A stretch of 64,000 bases of DNA from contig CAVZII010000005.1 of the NCBI GenBank assembly GCA_963775275.1, positions 4,092,001 to 4,156,000 of the forward strand, given 5' to 3'. How positions within the stretch are numbered: the first letter of the stretch is position 1; each line of letters starts with the position of its first letter. The translations under genes were made by a program, and so were the position numbers. The notes below the pieces were generated by a model that was not told where the DNA came from, did no database searches, and saw nothing but the letters and a program-made list of their open reading frames with translations. This document shows, in pieces, positions 56,447 through 64,000 of this stretch. The stretch comes from JANWHQ01 sp963775275 (GTDB lineage Bacteria > Pseudomonadota > Alphaproteobacteria > Caulobacterales > Caulobacteraceae).

Positions 56447-57365
56447 ATGCCCGCGAACGGCGTCATCGGTCTGCGGCACGTCGCGCTTGCCGGACCGGAC
56501 TTCCAGGCCGAACGGGACTTCATGGCCGGCGCCTGGGGCCTGAAGGAGACCGACGCGGGCGCCGATCTCGCCTATCTCGCCGCCGAAGGATCGGCGGAGC
56601 CCTATGTGCTGCGCCTGCGCAGGGCCGACGAACGCCGGCTCGACCTGATCGCCTTCGCCGCCGCCGACGACGCCGCCGTGGACGCCATGGCCCAGCGTCT
56701 CGCCGCCTCCGGCGTCAGGATGGCCGGCGAGCCCGGGCCCCTCGCCGGACCGGGCGGCGGCTACGGCTTCCGCTTCTTCGACCTCGACGGCCGCACGGTC
56801 GAGGTGTCCTCCAGCGTGCTCGAGCGCGCCGCGCGCCAGCTCGACCGCGGCGAGTTCGATCCCGGCCAGCCTCTCCCACGTCGTGCTGCACTCTCCGGAC
56901 GTGAAGAAGGCGGTCGACTTCTACGTCGAGCACCTCGGGTTCCGGGTCAGCGACTGGCTGGGCGACTTCATGTGCTTCCTCAGGTGCAACGCGGTGCACC
57001 ACTGCCTGGCCTTCATCCCCGGCCCGCCCGCGCTCAATCACGCCGCCTTCGAGATGCGCGACCTGGAAGAGATGATGCGCGGCGTCGGCCGGCTCCTGAA
57101 GCAGGACGTGGTCCTCGGCTGGGGTCCGGGACGGCACACCGCCGGCAACAACGCCTTCTCCTACTTCCTCAGCCCCTCCGGCGCGGTCGTGGAATATACC
57201 GCCGAGGTCGAGCGGGTGGACGACGCGACCTGGACGCCCACGGTCTATCGGCCGTCCCCGGAGATCACCGACCAGTGGGGAACGGGCTCCATCGACGGCC
57301 GCGGCCCCCAGAAGCTCGGCCACGCCCACCCCGATCCCGGCGCCTGGACCGCCCCGCCGGTCTAG
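56447..57365 (+). CDS. Two-domain extradiol-type (VOC) dioxygenase, one frameshift
   Basis: Two glyoxalase/VOC domains. The N-terminal domain reads GVIGLRHVALAGPDFQAERD; the C-terminal catalytic domain has metal ligands His in LSHVVLHSPD, His in ALNHAAFEM and Glu in AVVEYTAEVE, the 2-His-1-Glu site of type I extradiol dioxygenases. The two domains are in different frames because of an extra T at 56855-56856 (GESIPASLSHV restored by removal). The corrected length is 305 residues, normal for the family. It would cleave a catecholic ring. ATG 56447 is preceded by gcggaggaca. Confidence 0.85.
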
Positions 57366-57645
57366 GTCGCGTCCTCGTCAGGGCGGCAGATCGAGGCCGG
57401 CGACTGCCCCGGACGCGAGGGGCGCCCGCCGGCAAGCGGTCGCTCCGAGCTTCCAAGATGGGCGGGGGGCGGTCTATGCCGAGAGGGATCGACAGCGGTT
57501 GGTCTGCGCCAGAATCGGACTTTGGGTTCGCCCCGGGATCCAGGCATTCCACAGGAGCCGGCAACGAATTTATCCGACCTTCATCGGAAGTCGGAGGGGC
57601 CGCCTGGCGTTACGCGACTGCATCGTCAATTTTGAAACGCGGCTA

Positions 57646-57759
57646 GTGCATCGTAGCAGAAGGATGATCCATCATCCGTCTGTGGTTCGATGCACGAATT
57701 CAAAGACTTGTGCTGCGAGGCTCAAACGAATGGCGGACCATTCGTTTGAGTTGCAGCAC
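57646..57759. repeat. Twin-palindrome element
   Basis: The first palindrome is gtgcatcg (57646 on) with cgatgcac (ending 57694) and an inner aggatgat/atcatccg pair. The second is gtgctgcgaggctcaaacga (57710 on) with tcgtttgagttgcagcac ending 57759. The spacer ends caaagacttg, like the element at 467-632. The remaining gap 57366-57984 is less GC-rich than its neighbours and has no convincing gene. Confidence 0.7.
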
Positions 57760-57984
57760 TACCGCCTGGCGAAAGGTGATGGCGACCAAGGCGCCCCGTT
57801 CGGGCGATACGGCCGGGTCCAAGGGGCCGCCGAAGCCGACCTTTCAGGGGCGATCGAAGCCTCCCCGACGCCTAAATCCGAAGGCCATATGCGGCGCGAA
57901 AGCGGCTTGGCCAATCGGCGGTTTCTGCTGTTAGCTATGGCGGATCAGAAAAGCGGGGCGCGCGGTCCCGAATAGGAGGGGACC

Positions 57985-60702
57985 ATGGGCATGCAATCGC
58001 GCCTGCTTCGCCTTTCATGGCTCGTGCCGGCGGCGCTCATGCTCGGCGCGGCGGCTGCAGCCAGCGCTCAGGAAGACCACGCGCACATGAAGATGCCCGC
58101 GCCCACGCCCGCGGCGGCGTCTTCGGCGGCCGGCCAATCGCGCTGGTCCGATCCCAAGTCCTGGCCTGACGGGAAGGTCCCGCGCGAAGGCGACGCGGTG
58201 ATCATCGGCAAGGACCAGAACGTCGTCCTCGACGTCAGCCCGCCCTGGCTGCGCAGCCTGACCATCAAGGGCAAGCTCAGCTTCTCGAACGCCAGGGATC
58301 TCGCGCTCGAGACCGAGTGGATCTACGTCGCGGGCGGCGAGCTCGACATCGGCAGCGAGGCCCATCCCCATACGCGCAACGCCGTCATCACCCTGACCGA
58401 CAACGTCAAGGACGAGAACATCAACACCATGGGCGACCGGGGCATCATGCTCCTGAACGGCGCCCTTAGCTTGCACGGCGATCGCAAGAACTCCTGGACC
58501 AAGCTCTCGGCCACCGCCAAGGCGGGCGCCACCAGGATCGACGTCCTCGACGCCAGCGGCTGGCGCAAGGGCGACGTGATCGTCCTGGCCTCGACCGACT
58601 TCAATCCCCGGCAGGCCGAGGAACGCACGATCACCGCGATCAGCGGCAACGCGCTCACCCTCGACAAGCCGCTGGCCCATATGCATTTCGGCCAGATCAC
58701 CTTCGGCGTCGACGAGCGCGGCGAGGTCGGGCTGCTGACGCGAAATATTCTGATCCAGGCTTCGGAAGACGCCGAGAAGACCTACTTCGGCGGGCACATC
58801 ATGGCGATGGCCGGGTCCAGGATGTACGTCTCCGGCGTCGAACTGAACCGGATGGGCCAGAACATGCACCTGGCCCGCTATCCGATCCACTGGCACCTCG
58901 TCGGCGACGCGCCGGGCCAGTACATCCAGAACTCCTCGATCCACGACACCTACAGCCGCTGCGTGACGGTGCACGGCACAAACGATGTTCGGGTCGAGAA
59001 CAACGTCACCTACAACACCGTCGGCCACTGCTTCTTCCTCGAAGACGGGATCGAGCACGGCAACGAATTCATCAGGAACCTGGCGATCCAGACCAAGTGT
59101 CATCCGACACTGGACTGCGTGCCCACGAATCTCGCCGCCAACGGAGAGAGGGACGCCAACTATAAGGATCGTCGGGCCTACAGCCAAATGAGCTTCCACA
59201 GCGGGCACACCCTGCTGCCTTCGGACAACACGGCGGCGTCCTTCTGGATCACCAACCCGGACAACAGCTTCATCGACAATGTGGCGGCCGGCTCCGACGA
59301 GACCGGCTTCTGGCTGTCTCTGCCAGAACACCCTCAAGGCGCGTTCAAGGATGCGCCCGTCAGCAAGACCATCTGGCCGCGCCGGACTCCGCTGCGCGCA
59401 TTCAGAGGCAACGTGGCCCATTCCAACTTCGACGGGTTCATGTTTGACCGGAACATCTACCCGGATAACACCTTCGGCCTCGCCACCATCCCGTTCCTGC
59501 CGTTGGCAAATCCGGCCGACCTGGATAGCGAAGTGCTGGAGACGCACTTCGAGAGCCTGACCAGCTACAAGAACCGCAATGGCGGTCTCTGGGGCCGGGG
59601 CGATCTGTTCGTCTACAGCCACCTGAAACTCGCCGACAACGCCATCGGCATGACGCAGGCCGCTGGCGACATCGGCAGCGAACGGTTCAATTCCCGGCTG
59701 GTCGATTCGCTGGTCGTGGGCGAGACCGACAATATCGGCAATCCCACGACGCCGGAGGAAGTCGCCTACGGCCGCAGCCTGCCCAAGACGCGGATCCCGG
59801 ATTTCCCCATCCGCGGCTACGAATACTACGATTACCGCGATGACGTGGTGAACACGACGTTCGTGAACTTCCAGGACAACGACAGGCGAAAGACAGGAGC
59901 GCTTTCCTTCCTGCTGTACACGAGCGCGGGGGTCAGCACCGGAAGCACCATCAAGGGCGCCAAATTCGTCAACGCCAAGCCGGTCTATTTCCCGAAGATC
60001 GATCCCCGGTTCGACAACGACAACCGCGGTGGCGTGGGCTACCGGACCCTGTCGATCCACGACCTGGACGGTTCGGTGACCGGCATCCCCGATTCCCACA
60101 TCATGCTCAACGACGGCGAGAACGACAGCGTCGTCACCGACGACACCTGCGTGATTCATCCCAGCTGGAACGCCTCTGTGTGCAAGGGCGATGTCGGTCG
60201 CCTGAATCTCTCGGACAGCAGGGGAGAACTTCCAGGCACGGTCGATCTCGAGACCCGGACCGCACGGTTCGCGTTGCTCTCGTCGCTCAGTCCGAATGCT
60301 CCGGACACGCCCCTCGTAAAGGCCCAGCGTACCGCGCTGTTCTCCCGTCGGGCTCCGCAGGCGCCCATCGCGCTTGTTCGCAATGGCAAGGAGTTTCACA
60401 TCACCGGCGACGAGAGCACCGTGCGCGCCGGCGAGGAGATCGAGGTCAAGACCGAAAGGCCGAAAGTCACGCTCAGTCTGGCCGAAATGGACCTGGGCTC
60501 ATGGGTCATGTTCGAGCTGCCGGGTTTCGCCAACGCGGCTTCCGGAAAGGAACAGGCCAGCATGAACGCTCTGCGCAAGGCGAGCGAGACGTCTTATTTC
60601 AGGGACGGGGACGCGCTCTGGGTCAAACTGGTCGTGACCAAGCCTCCGTTGCCGATTGTTCGTCCAACGGATCTGCAAGCCAGTATAGCGGTCAGCCGAT
60701 AA
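57985..60702 (+). CDS. Exported G8-domain beta-helix protein, CEMIP/TMEM2-like
   Basis: A 905-residue precursor with a signal peptide (about residues 1-29). A G8 domain covers about residues 50-165: RWSDPKSWPDGKVPREGDAV, VVLDVSPPWLRSLTIKGKLS, TEWIYVAGGELDIGSEAHPH. A long right-handed parallel beta helix (PbH1 repeats) follows, with YPIHWHLVGDAPGQYIQNSS, HDTYSRCVTVHGTNDVRVEN and NVTYNTVGHCFFLEDGIEHG. The animal proteins CEMIP/KIAA1199 and TMEM2 share this order and depolymerise hyaluronan; bacterial members exist but I know of no proven substrate. A His-rich segment (DHAHMKMPAP) near the mature N-terminus could bind metal. A strong site aggagggga precedes ATG 57985. It stands alone. Confidence 0.82.
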   Translation: MGMQSRLLRLSWLVPAALMLGAAAAASAQEDHAHMKMPAPTPAAASSAAGQSRWSDPKSWPDGKVPREGDAVIIGKDQNVVLDVSPPWLRSLTIKGKLSFSNARDLALETEWIYVAGGELDIGSEAHPHTRNAVITLTDNVKDENINTMGDRGIMLLNGALSLHGDRKNSWTKLSATAKAGATRIDVLDASGWRKGDVIVLASTDFNPRQAEERTITAISGNALTLDKPLAHMHFGQITFGVDERGEVGLLTRNILIQASEDAEKTYFGGHIMAMAGSRMYVSGVELNRMGQNMHLARYPIHWHLVGDAPGQYIQNSSIHDTYSRCVTVHGTNDVRVENNVTYNTVGHCFFLEDGIEHGNEFIRNLAIQTKCHPTLDCVPTNLAANGERDANYKDRRAYSQMSFHSGHTLLPSDNTAASFWITNPDNSFIDNVAAGSDETGFWLSLPEHPQGAFKDAPVSKTIWPRRTPLRAFRGNVAHSNFDGFMFDRNIYPDNTFGLATIPFLPLANPADLDSEVLETHFESLTSYKNRNGGLWGRGDLFVYSHLKLADNAIGMTQAAGDIGSERFNSRLVDSLVVGETDNIGNPTTPEEVAYGRSLPKTRIPDFPIRGYEYYDYRDDVVNTTFVNFQDNDRRKTGALSFLLYTSAGVSTGSTIKGAKFVNAKPVYFPKIDPRFDNDNRGGVGYRTLSIHDLDGSVTGIPDSHIMLNDGENDSVVTDDTCVIHPSWNASVCKGDVGRLNLSDSRGELPGTVDLETRTARFALLSSLSPNAPDTPLVKAQRTALFSRRAPQAPIALVRNGKEFHITGDESTVRAGEEIEVKTERPKVTLSLAEMDLGSWVMFELPGFANAASGKEQASMNALRKASETSYFRDGDALWVKLVVTKPPLPIVRPTDLQASIAVSR

Positions 60703-60810
60703 GCGCCGAAGCCAACCCCCACACCCTGCAGATGGGATGACTACCGCCCCGTGGGCGCTAACCGTGTTCGAGCGAGATAAGGCCGTAGCCGCCCAAACCT
60801 GGTGAGCGAA

Positions 60811-60840
60811 ACCAAAAAATCAGGCGGCCTGAAAGCCGCC
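60811..60840 (-). terminator. Rho-independent terminator for the FAH-family gene
   Basis: On the minus strand ggcggc-tttcag-gccgcc forms a six-base-pair GC stem, followed by tgattttttgg with six T. It lies about 125 bases after the stop at 60964, the right orientation and distance to end that transcript. Confidence 0.65.
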
Positions 60841-60963
60841 GTTGCGAAGGTCAGCAACGAGCCAAAGGCAGGCGGTCAGGCAACCGTCCGCAACAGCCCG
60901 AACCCGATCATCGCCTTCGCGCCGGGAAGGGCCCCAGACGCGCCGATCTATGAGTTCACGCCC

Positions 60964-61968
60964 TTATCGCCGCTCGGCGACGCAGGGGGTGCGCTGGGCG
61001 CCCAGGCCGGTGATCGCTCCCTCCAGCACGTCGCCGTCGCGGATGTAGCGCCCATAGTGCGCGCCGTTTCCCGAGGGCGAGCCGGTCAGCACCAGGTCGC
61101 CGGGCAGCAGGCGCACGTGGCGCGAGATGAACGCGATGATCCGCGCCACCCCGAAGATCATGTCCGCCGTGGATTCGTCCTGCATGGTCTCCCCGTTCAG
61201 CTTCAGGGTGATCTGCAGGTCCTGGGGATCGCCCACGAAGGCCGACGGCGTGATGAACGGGCCCAGCGGCAGGAAGCCCGGCGTGCACTTCGCCGCCAGC
61301 CAGTCCATCCCCATCTGCGGCACGTCGGGCCGGTTCACCAGCTCGCGCGCGGTGATGTCGTTGGCGATGGTGTAGCCGGCGACGTGGTCCAGCGCCTGCG
61401 CCGCGGAAACCCGCCGGGCCGTCCGGCCGATCACGGCGGTCAGCTCCAGCTCCCAGTCGGGCTCCTTCACATCGTCGGGGACCTCGAGCTCGTCGTAGGG
61501 ACCGATGATCGCCGAGGGGACGCCCACGAACACGAACGGCATGCCGCTGTCGGCCCGCTTGCGCATCATCTCCTCGGCGCGGGCGCGCACCGCCTCCCGG
61601 TCGGCGGCGGGATCGCGGGCCATGGTCCCGTCGACCACGAGATCGACCACGTGCTTGTGATAGTTGGCGCCCGCGCAGAAGATCTGCCTCGGCGCGATCG
61701 GGGCGTGGACTTTCAGCGTCTCGAGCCGCGCCCCGCCGCCCCGCCCCGCCAGGCGCTGCGCCGCCTCCTTCAGCAGCGGCCAGTCGTGGTCCCAGTTGTC
61801 GAGCAGCTCGAGCGTCGAGCCCGCGCCCCGCAACGCCTGTCCGTCCTCGCGCAGCACGGCGTCGGCCGCGGCGAGCGCGTGGACTTCCTCGTCCAGGACC
61901 AGGCCGGGGAACGCCGGGGCGCCGGCGATCGAGAAGGTTCCCAGGGCGAACCCGCCGGCTGTCGTCAT
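60964..61968 (-). CDS. FAH-family hydrolase/isomerase
   Basis: A 334-residue member of the fumarylacetoacetate hydrolase superfamily. The core starts at about residue 90 (IFCAGANYHKHVVD) and has the metal ligands Glu-x-Glu in DWELELTAVIGR and Asp in IANDITARELV, with SKS-like region and LTGSPSGNG near the end. Smaller than true fumarylacetoacetase, it fits the group of fumarylpyruvate hydrolases, 2-oxo-hydratases and HHDD isomerases. It could act on the ring-cleavage product of the dioxygenase nearby. The start ATG at 61968 is 324 bases from the divergent MFS gene. Confidence 0.85.
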   Translation of the reverse strand: MTTAGGFALGTFSIAGAPAFPGLVLDEEVHALAAADAVLREDGQALRGAGSTLELLDNWDHDWPLLKEAAQRLAGRGGGARLETLKVHAPIAPRQIFCAGANYHKHVVDLVVDGTMARDPAADREAVRARAEEMMRKRADSGMPFVFVGVPSAIIGPYDELEVPDDVKEPDWELELTAVIGRTARRVSAAQALDHVAGYTIANDITARELVNRPDVPQMGMDWLAAKCTPGFLPLGPFITPSAFVGDPQDLQITLKLNGETMQDESTADMIFGVARIIAFISRHVRLLPGDLVLTGSPSGNGAHYGRYIRDGDVLEGAITGLGAQRTPCVAERR

Positions 61969-62005
61969 TCGCGTCCCCTCCCGTCCTGCGCCTGGGCCGA
62001 ACCTT

Positions 62006-62114
62006 GAGCGCGTTCCGCAAAAGTGGAGCCCGGTTTTGCGACAAGAACGCGCTCCAGCGTTTGAATCCAGAGCACGATGCGATCAGACGATTCCGTCTGA
62101 TCGCATCGTGCTCT
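62006..62114. repeat. Twin-palindrome element (Rhizobiales/Caulobacterales type)
   Basis: Arms gagcgcgttccgcaaaa (62006-62022) pair with ttttgcgacaagaacgcgct (to 62054). After the spacer cagcgtttgaatcc, agagcacgatgcgatcagac (62069-62089) pairs perfectly with its complement at 62094-62114 over 21 bases with a four-base loop. No gene is supported in 61969-62291. Confidence 0.75.
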
Positions 62115-62291
62115 AACGGACCCGCCCGGGCCACGGGAATGGATTCTTCGGATGCCAGCCATCCGCCCGAGCGATCGGTCGCCGCGATAGCTTGCATGCG
62201 GAATCCCGATTTCTCGCCTCCGGCCCGCTCCACCACAGTCCGGCGAAGACCCGGCCCGGAGCGGCGGGCAGGCCGAGGGGGGTTCGCGGGC

Positions 62292-63647
62292 ATGGCCCTG
62301 CAAGCCGGGGAAGGGACCGCCGCGGGCGTCGTGCATCCGCCTCGCGACAGGGTCTTCGACTACACCGCCGCGCCCGCGCGGCAGTGGCGGCTGGTCGCCG
62401 CCCTGACCCTGCTCACCATGCTGTCGGCCGTCGACCGCCAGGCGCTGGCGCTGCTCGTCGAGCCGATCAAGGCGGATCTGCACCTCAGCGACGCTCAGAT
62501 CGGGCTCCTGATGGGCGCGGCGATGGCCATCACCGGACTGGTGGCCGGGCCGCCCGCCGGCTTCCTCGCCGACCGGATCTGCCGCCGCTGCATGATCGGG
62601 GGCTCCGCGGTGCTCTGGTCGGTCCTGACGGGCGTGTGCGGCCTGTCCGCCACGTTCGGCCAGATGCTCGGCGCGCGCCTTGGCGTCGGCGTCTTCGAGG
62701 GCGTCGCCGCCCCGGCGACGGCCTCCATGCTGCGCGACGCCCTGTCCCCGGAACGGCGTGGGCGCGGCTTCGCGGTCTTCGCGATGGCGTCGCTCGTCGG
62801 CACCGGGCTCGCCATGCTGGCGGGCGGGGCGATCATCGCCGCGGTGGCCGCCTCCGGCCTGCGGGGTCTGCCGCTGCTGGGCGAGCTGCATCCCTGGCAG
62901 ATGGTGTTCGTCCTGTTCGGCCTGATCGGCCTTCCCGGCGCCGGCCTGATGGCGTTCATCGCCGAACCCAGCCGCCAGGAGCATGAGTCCACGGCCGCCG
63001 AGGCGGGCCTCGGCGACGCGCTCGCCCACTTCAAGGCGCACTGGCGCGTCTACGTCCCCCTGATGTCGTTCAGCACCCTGCACGCCATGCTGGGCCTGTC
63101 CTTCGCCGCCTGGGCGCCGGCGCTGCTGGGCCGGACATGGGGGCTCGACCCCGCCCGCATCGGGCTGACCTTCGGCGTGATGCTCCTGGTCCTCGCCCCG
63201 CTGGGCCTGATGCTCGCCGGCGCGGCCATCGACCGGCCGGGGCGCACCGGGCCGCGCGATCCCACCGGCGTCGGCATCGTCGCCACCCTGGTCATCTGGG
63301 TCGCGGCGACGGTGATGCCCGTGGCGCCCTCTCCGCTGCTGTTCTGGACCTGGCTCGGCGTGCTCCTGTTCGTCAGCGGCACGGCCACGCCGGTCTCCGC
63401 GACCATCATGGCCGCCGTCACGCCCTCGCGGGCCATGGGCAAGCTGGTGGCGCTGCAGGGCCTGTTCGCCGGCGTCCTTTCGGCGACCATCGCCCCATCC
63501 CTTCCGCCGGCCCTGGCGGCCACCCTGTTCAACGGCCGCCCCAGGCCGCTCGGCGACGCCCTGAGCCTGGTCGTGTTCGTCTACGGGCTGCTCGCGCTCG
63601 TCTCGATCTTCGCCGTCCGCCGGGAGCTCCGGAAGACCCGGCGCTAG
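62292..63647 (+). CDS. MFS transporter
   Basis: A 451-residue major facilitator with about 12 hydrophobic helices. The signature loop 2-3 motif is GPPAGFLADRICRRC, and ALALLVEPIKADLHLSDAQIG is typical of MFS helix 1-2 sequences in the aromatic-acid/metabolite transporter group. It probably imports or exports a small organic acid used by the adjacent enzymes. The ATG at 62292 is chosen because an upstream open frame runs through the twin-palindrome element and is not coding. Confidence 0.85.
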   Translation: MALQAGEGTAAGVVHPPRDRVFDYTAAPARQWRLVAALTLLTMLSAVDRQALALLVEPIKADLHLSDAQIGLLMGAAMAITGLVAGPPAGFLADRICRRCMIGGSAVLWSVLTGVCGLSATFGQMLGARLGVGVFEGVAAPATASMLRDALSPERRGRGFAVFAMASLVGTGLAMLAGGAIIAAVAASGLRGLPLLGELHPWQMVFVLFGLIGLPGAGLMAFIAEPSRQEHESTAAEAGLGDALAHFKAHWRVYVPLMSFSTLHAMLGLSFAAWAPALLGRTWGLDPARIGLTFGVMLLVLAPLGLMLAGAAIDRPGRTGPRDPTGVGIVATLVIWVAATVMPVAPSPLLFWTWLGVLLFVSGTATPVSATIMAAVTPSRAMGKLVALQGLFAGVLSATIAPSLPPALAATLFNGRPRPLGDALSLVVFVYGLLALVSIFAVRRELRKTRR

Positions 63648-63810
63648 ATCAAGGACTTGTTCTGCGAGGCTCGCCGGGACGGTCTCATCCCGGCCGGACC
63701 CGCCGCCCACATTCAAGGACACCGCCGCGGCGCAAATCACCGCCCTCGCCGTCCGCCGACCCGAAAACAAAAAAAGCCTGGGTCCCCGCTTTCGCGGGGA
63801 GGAGCGGAAC
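63648..63810. repeat. Truncated palindrome copy and terminator-like hairpin
   Basis: gatcaaggacttgttctgcg followed by aggctcgcc just after the MFS stop matches the spacer and left arm of the element at 57700. At 63767-63800, aaaaaagcctgggtccccgc and tttcgcggggagg repeat, in reverse orientation, the hairpin units after trpE; on the minus strand this is a stem followed by a T-run. Confidence 0.55.
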
Positions 63811-63824
63811 GGAGGGAGGTCTGT

Positions 63825-64000
63825 TTACAAGAGGTCCGGCAACAGATCACGCCAGCCTGGATTGCTCCGCTCGATCAGTTCCAGCTTCCAGGCGCGGTTC
63901 CACGTCTTGAGCCGGCGCTCACGTCGAAACGCCCCCGAACGCGTGTCGTGGATCTCGAACCAGACCAGGATCGACACGCCATATTTCGCGGTGAACCCCG
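63825..64000 (-). CDS. GIY-YIG nuclease family protein, 5' end beyond window
   Basis: The visible C-terminal part reads GFTAKYGVSILVWFEIHDTR and LKTWNRAWKLELIERSNPGW ending RDLLPDLL before TAA at 63825-63827. This is the standard second half of small GIY-YIG (UPF0213/YhbQ-like) proteins, including the KxWNRxWK and NPxWxDL motifs. The catalytic GIY-YIG part lies outside the window. The full length should be about 90-100 residues. Confidence 0.85.
   Translation of the reverse strand, partial: GFTAKYGVSILVWFEIHDTRSGAFRRERRLKTWNRAWKLELIERSNPGWRDLLPDLL

Noticed and set aside
57499..57975. A possible gene between the dioxygenase and the G8 protein
   Set aside because: It spans the twin-palindrome element, has no recognisable family and no ribosome site.
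58015..60399. A 794-codon open frame opposite the G8-domain gene
   Set aside because: It is the antisense shadow of a clearly real gene in GC-rich DNA; its protein is low-complexity and has no domain.
60802..62007. A long plus-strand frame after the G8 gene
   Set aside because: Most of it is antisense to the FAH-family gene, and its first part contains the terminator hairpin of that gene.

Overview
The window is about 64 kb of very GC-rich DNA that reads as the chromosome of an alphaproteobacterium, most likely a member of the Caulobacteraceae (Caulobacter/Phenylobacterium-like). The best single clue is an 841-residue histidine kinase at 6095-8620 whose length, domain order and H-box context match PleC of Caulobacter. 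The HIG1/PduO gene pair, the PpiD-trpE order, a TonB-dependent receptor and the many palindromic intergenic repeats fit the same group. The genus cannot be fixed from the sequence alone.

Layout. Positions 1-20455 are mostly core genes: a pentapeptide-repeat protein cut by the left edge, a diheme cytochrome c, aspS, a GT1 glycosyltransferase, pleC, a PAS-EAL protein, pepN with a TetR regulator, a HIG1 protein, a PduO-type cobalamin adenosyltransferase, tpiA, ppiD and trpE. From about 20456 to 33500 lies an accessory island with visibly lower GC. It holds a small membrane protein, an intact PD-(D/E)XK nuclease, a stray copy of the trpE 3' end, and a five-gene minus-strand set: nuclease-like protein, DUF499 ATPase, DUF3780 protein, DUF1156 adenine methylase, SNF2 helicase with a phospholipase D-like domain. 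This looks like a DNA-modification/defence system. Four of its five genes are broken by many small indels.

From 33700 to 44600 the GC-rich backbone resumes with hydrolases, a VapBC toxin-antitoxin pair, N-formylglutamate amidohydrolase, two transglutaminase-like proteins, an SDR protein, an outer-membrane barrel, a metallo-beta-lactamase-fold hydrolase and a glutathione transferase. From 44636 to 63647 there is a catabolic region: TonB receptor, cupin, a five-gene operon with overlapping stops and starts (flavin monooxygenase, MBL hydrolase, MetE-like zinc methyltransferase, fumarylacetoacetase-like hydrolase, amidohydrolase), then a FAD hydroxylase, a LysR regulator divergent from an extradiol-type dioxygenase, a second FAH-family hydrolase and an MFS transporter. 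Together these could import, hydroxylate, ring-open and hydrolyse an aromatic compound; the substrate is not evident. Inside this region sits a large G8-domain beta-helix protein resembling animal CEMIP/TMEM2. The right edge cuts a GIY-YIG nuclease gene.

Seven loci outside the decayed operon (aspS, pepN, trpE, an alpha/beta hydrolase, an Excalibur protein, a small hypothetical gene and the dioxygenase) each carry one apparent extra base. aspS is essential, so consensus errors are the simplest explanation. Intergenic spaces are crowded with palindromes, a MITE-like element with 22-bp terminal inverted repeats and an uninterrupted empty-site copy beside it, and 185-bp and 210-bp tandem repeats. 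I saw no tRNA, rRNA, CRISPR array or transposase gene.
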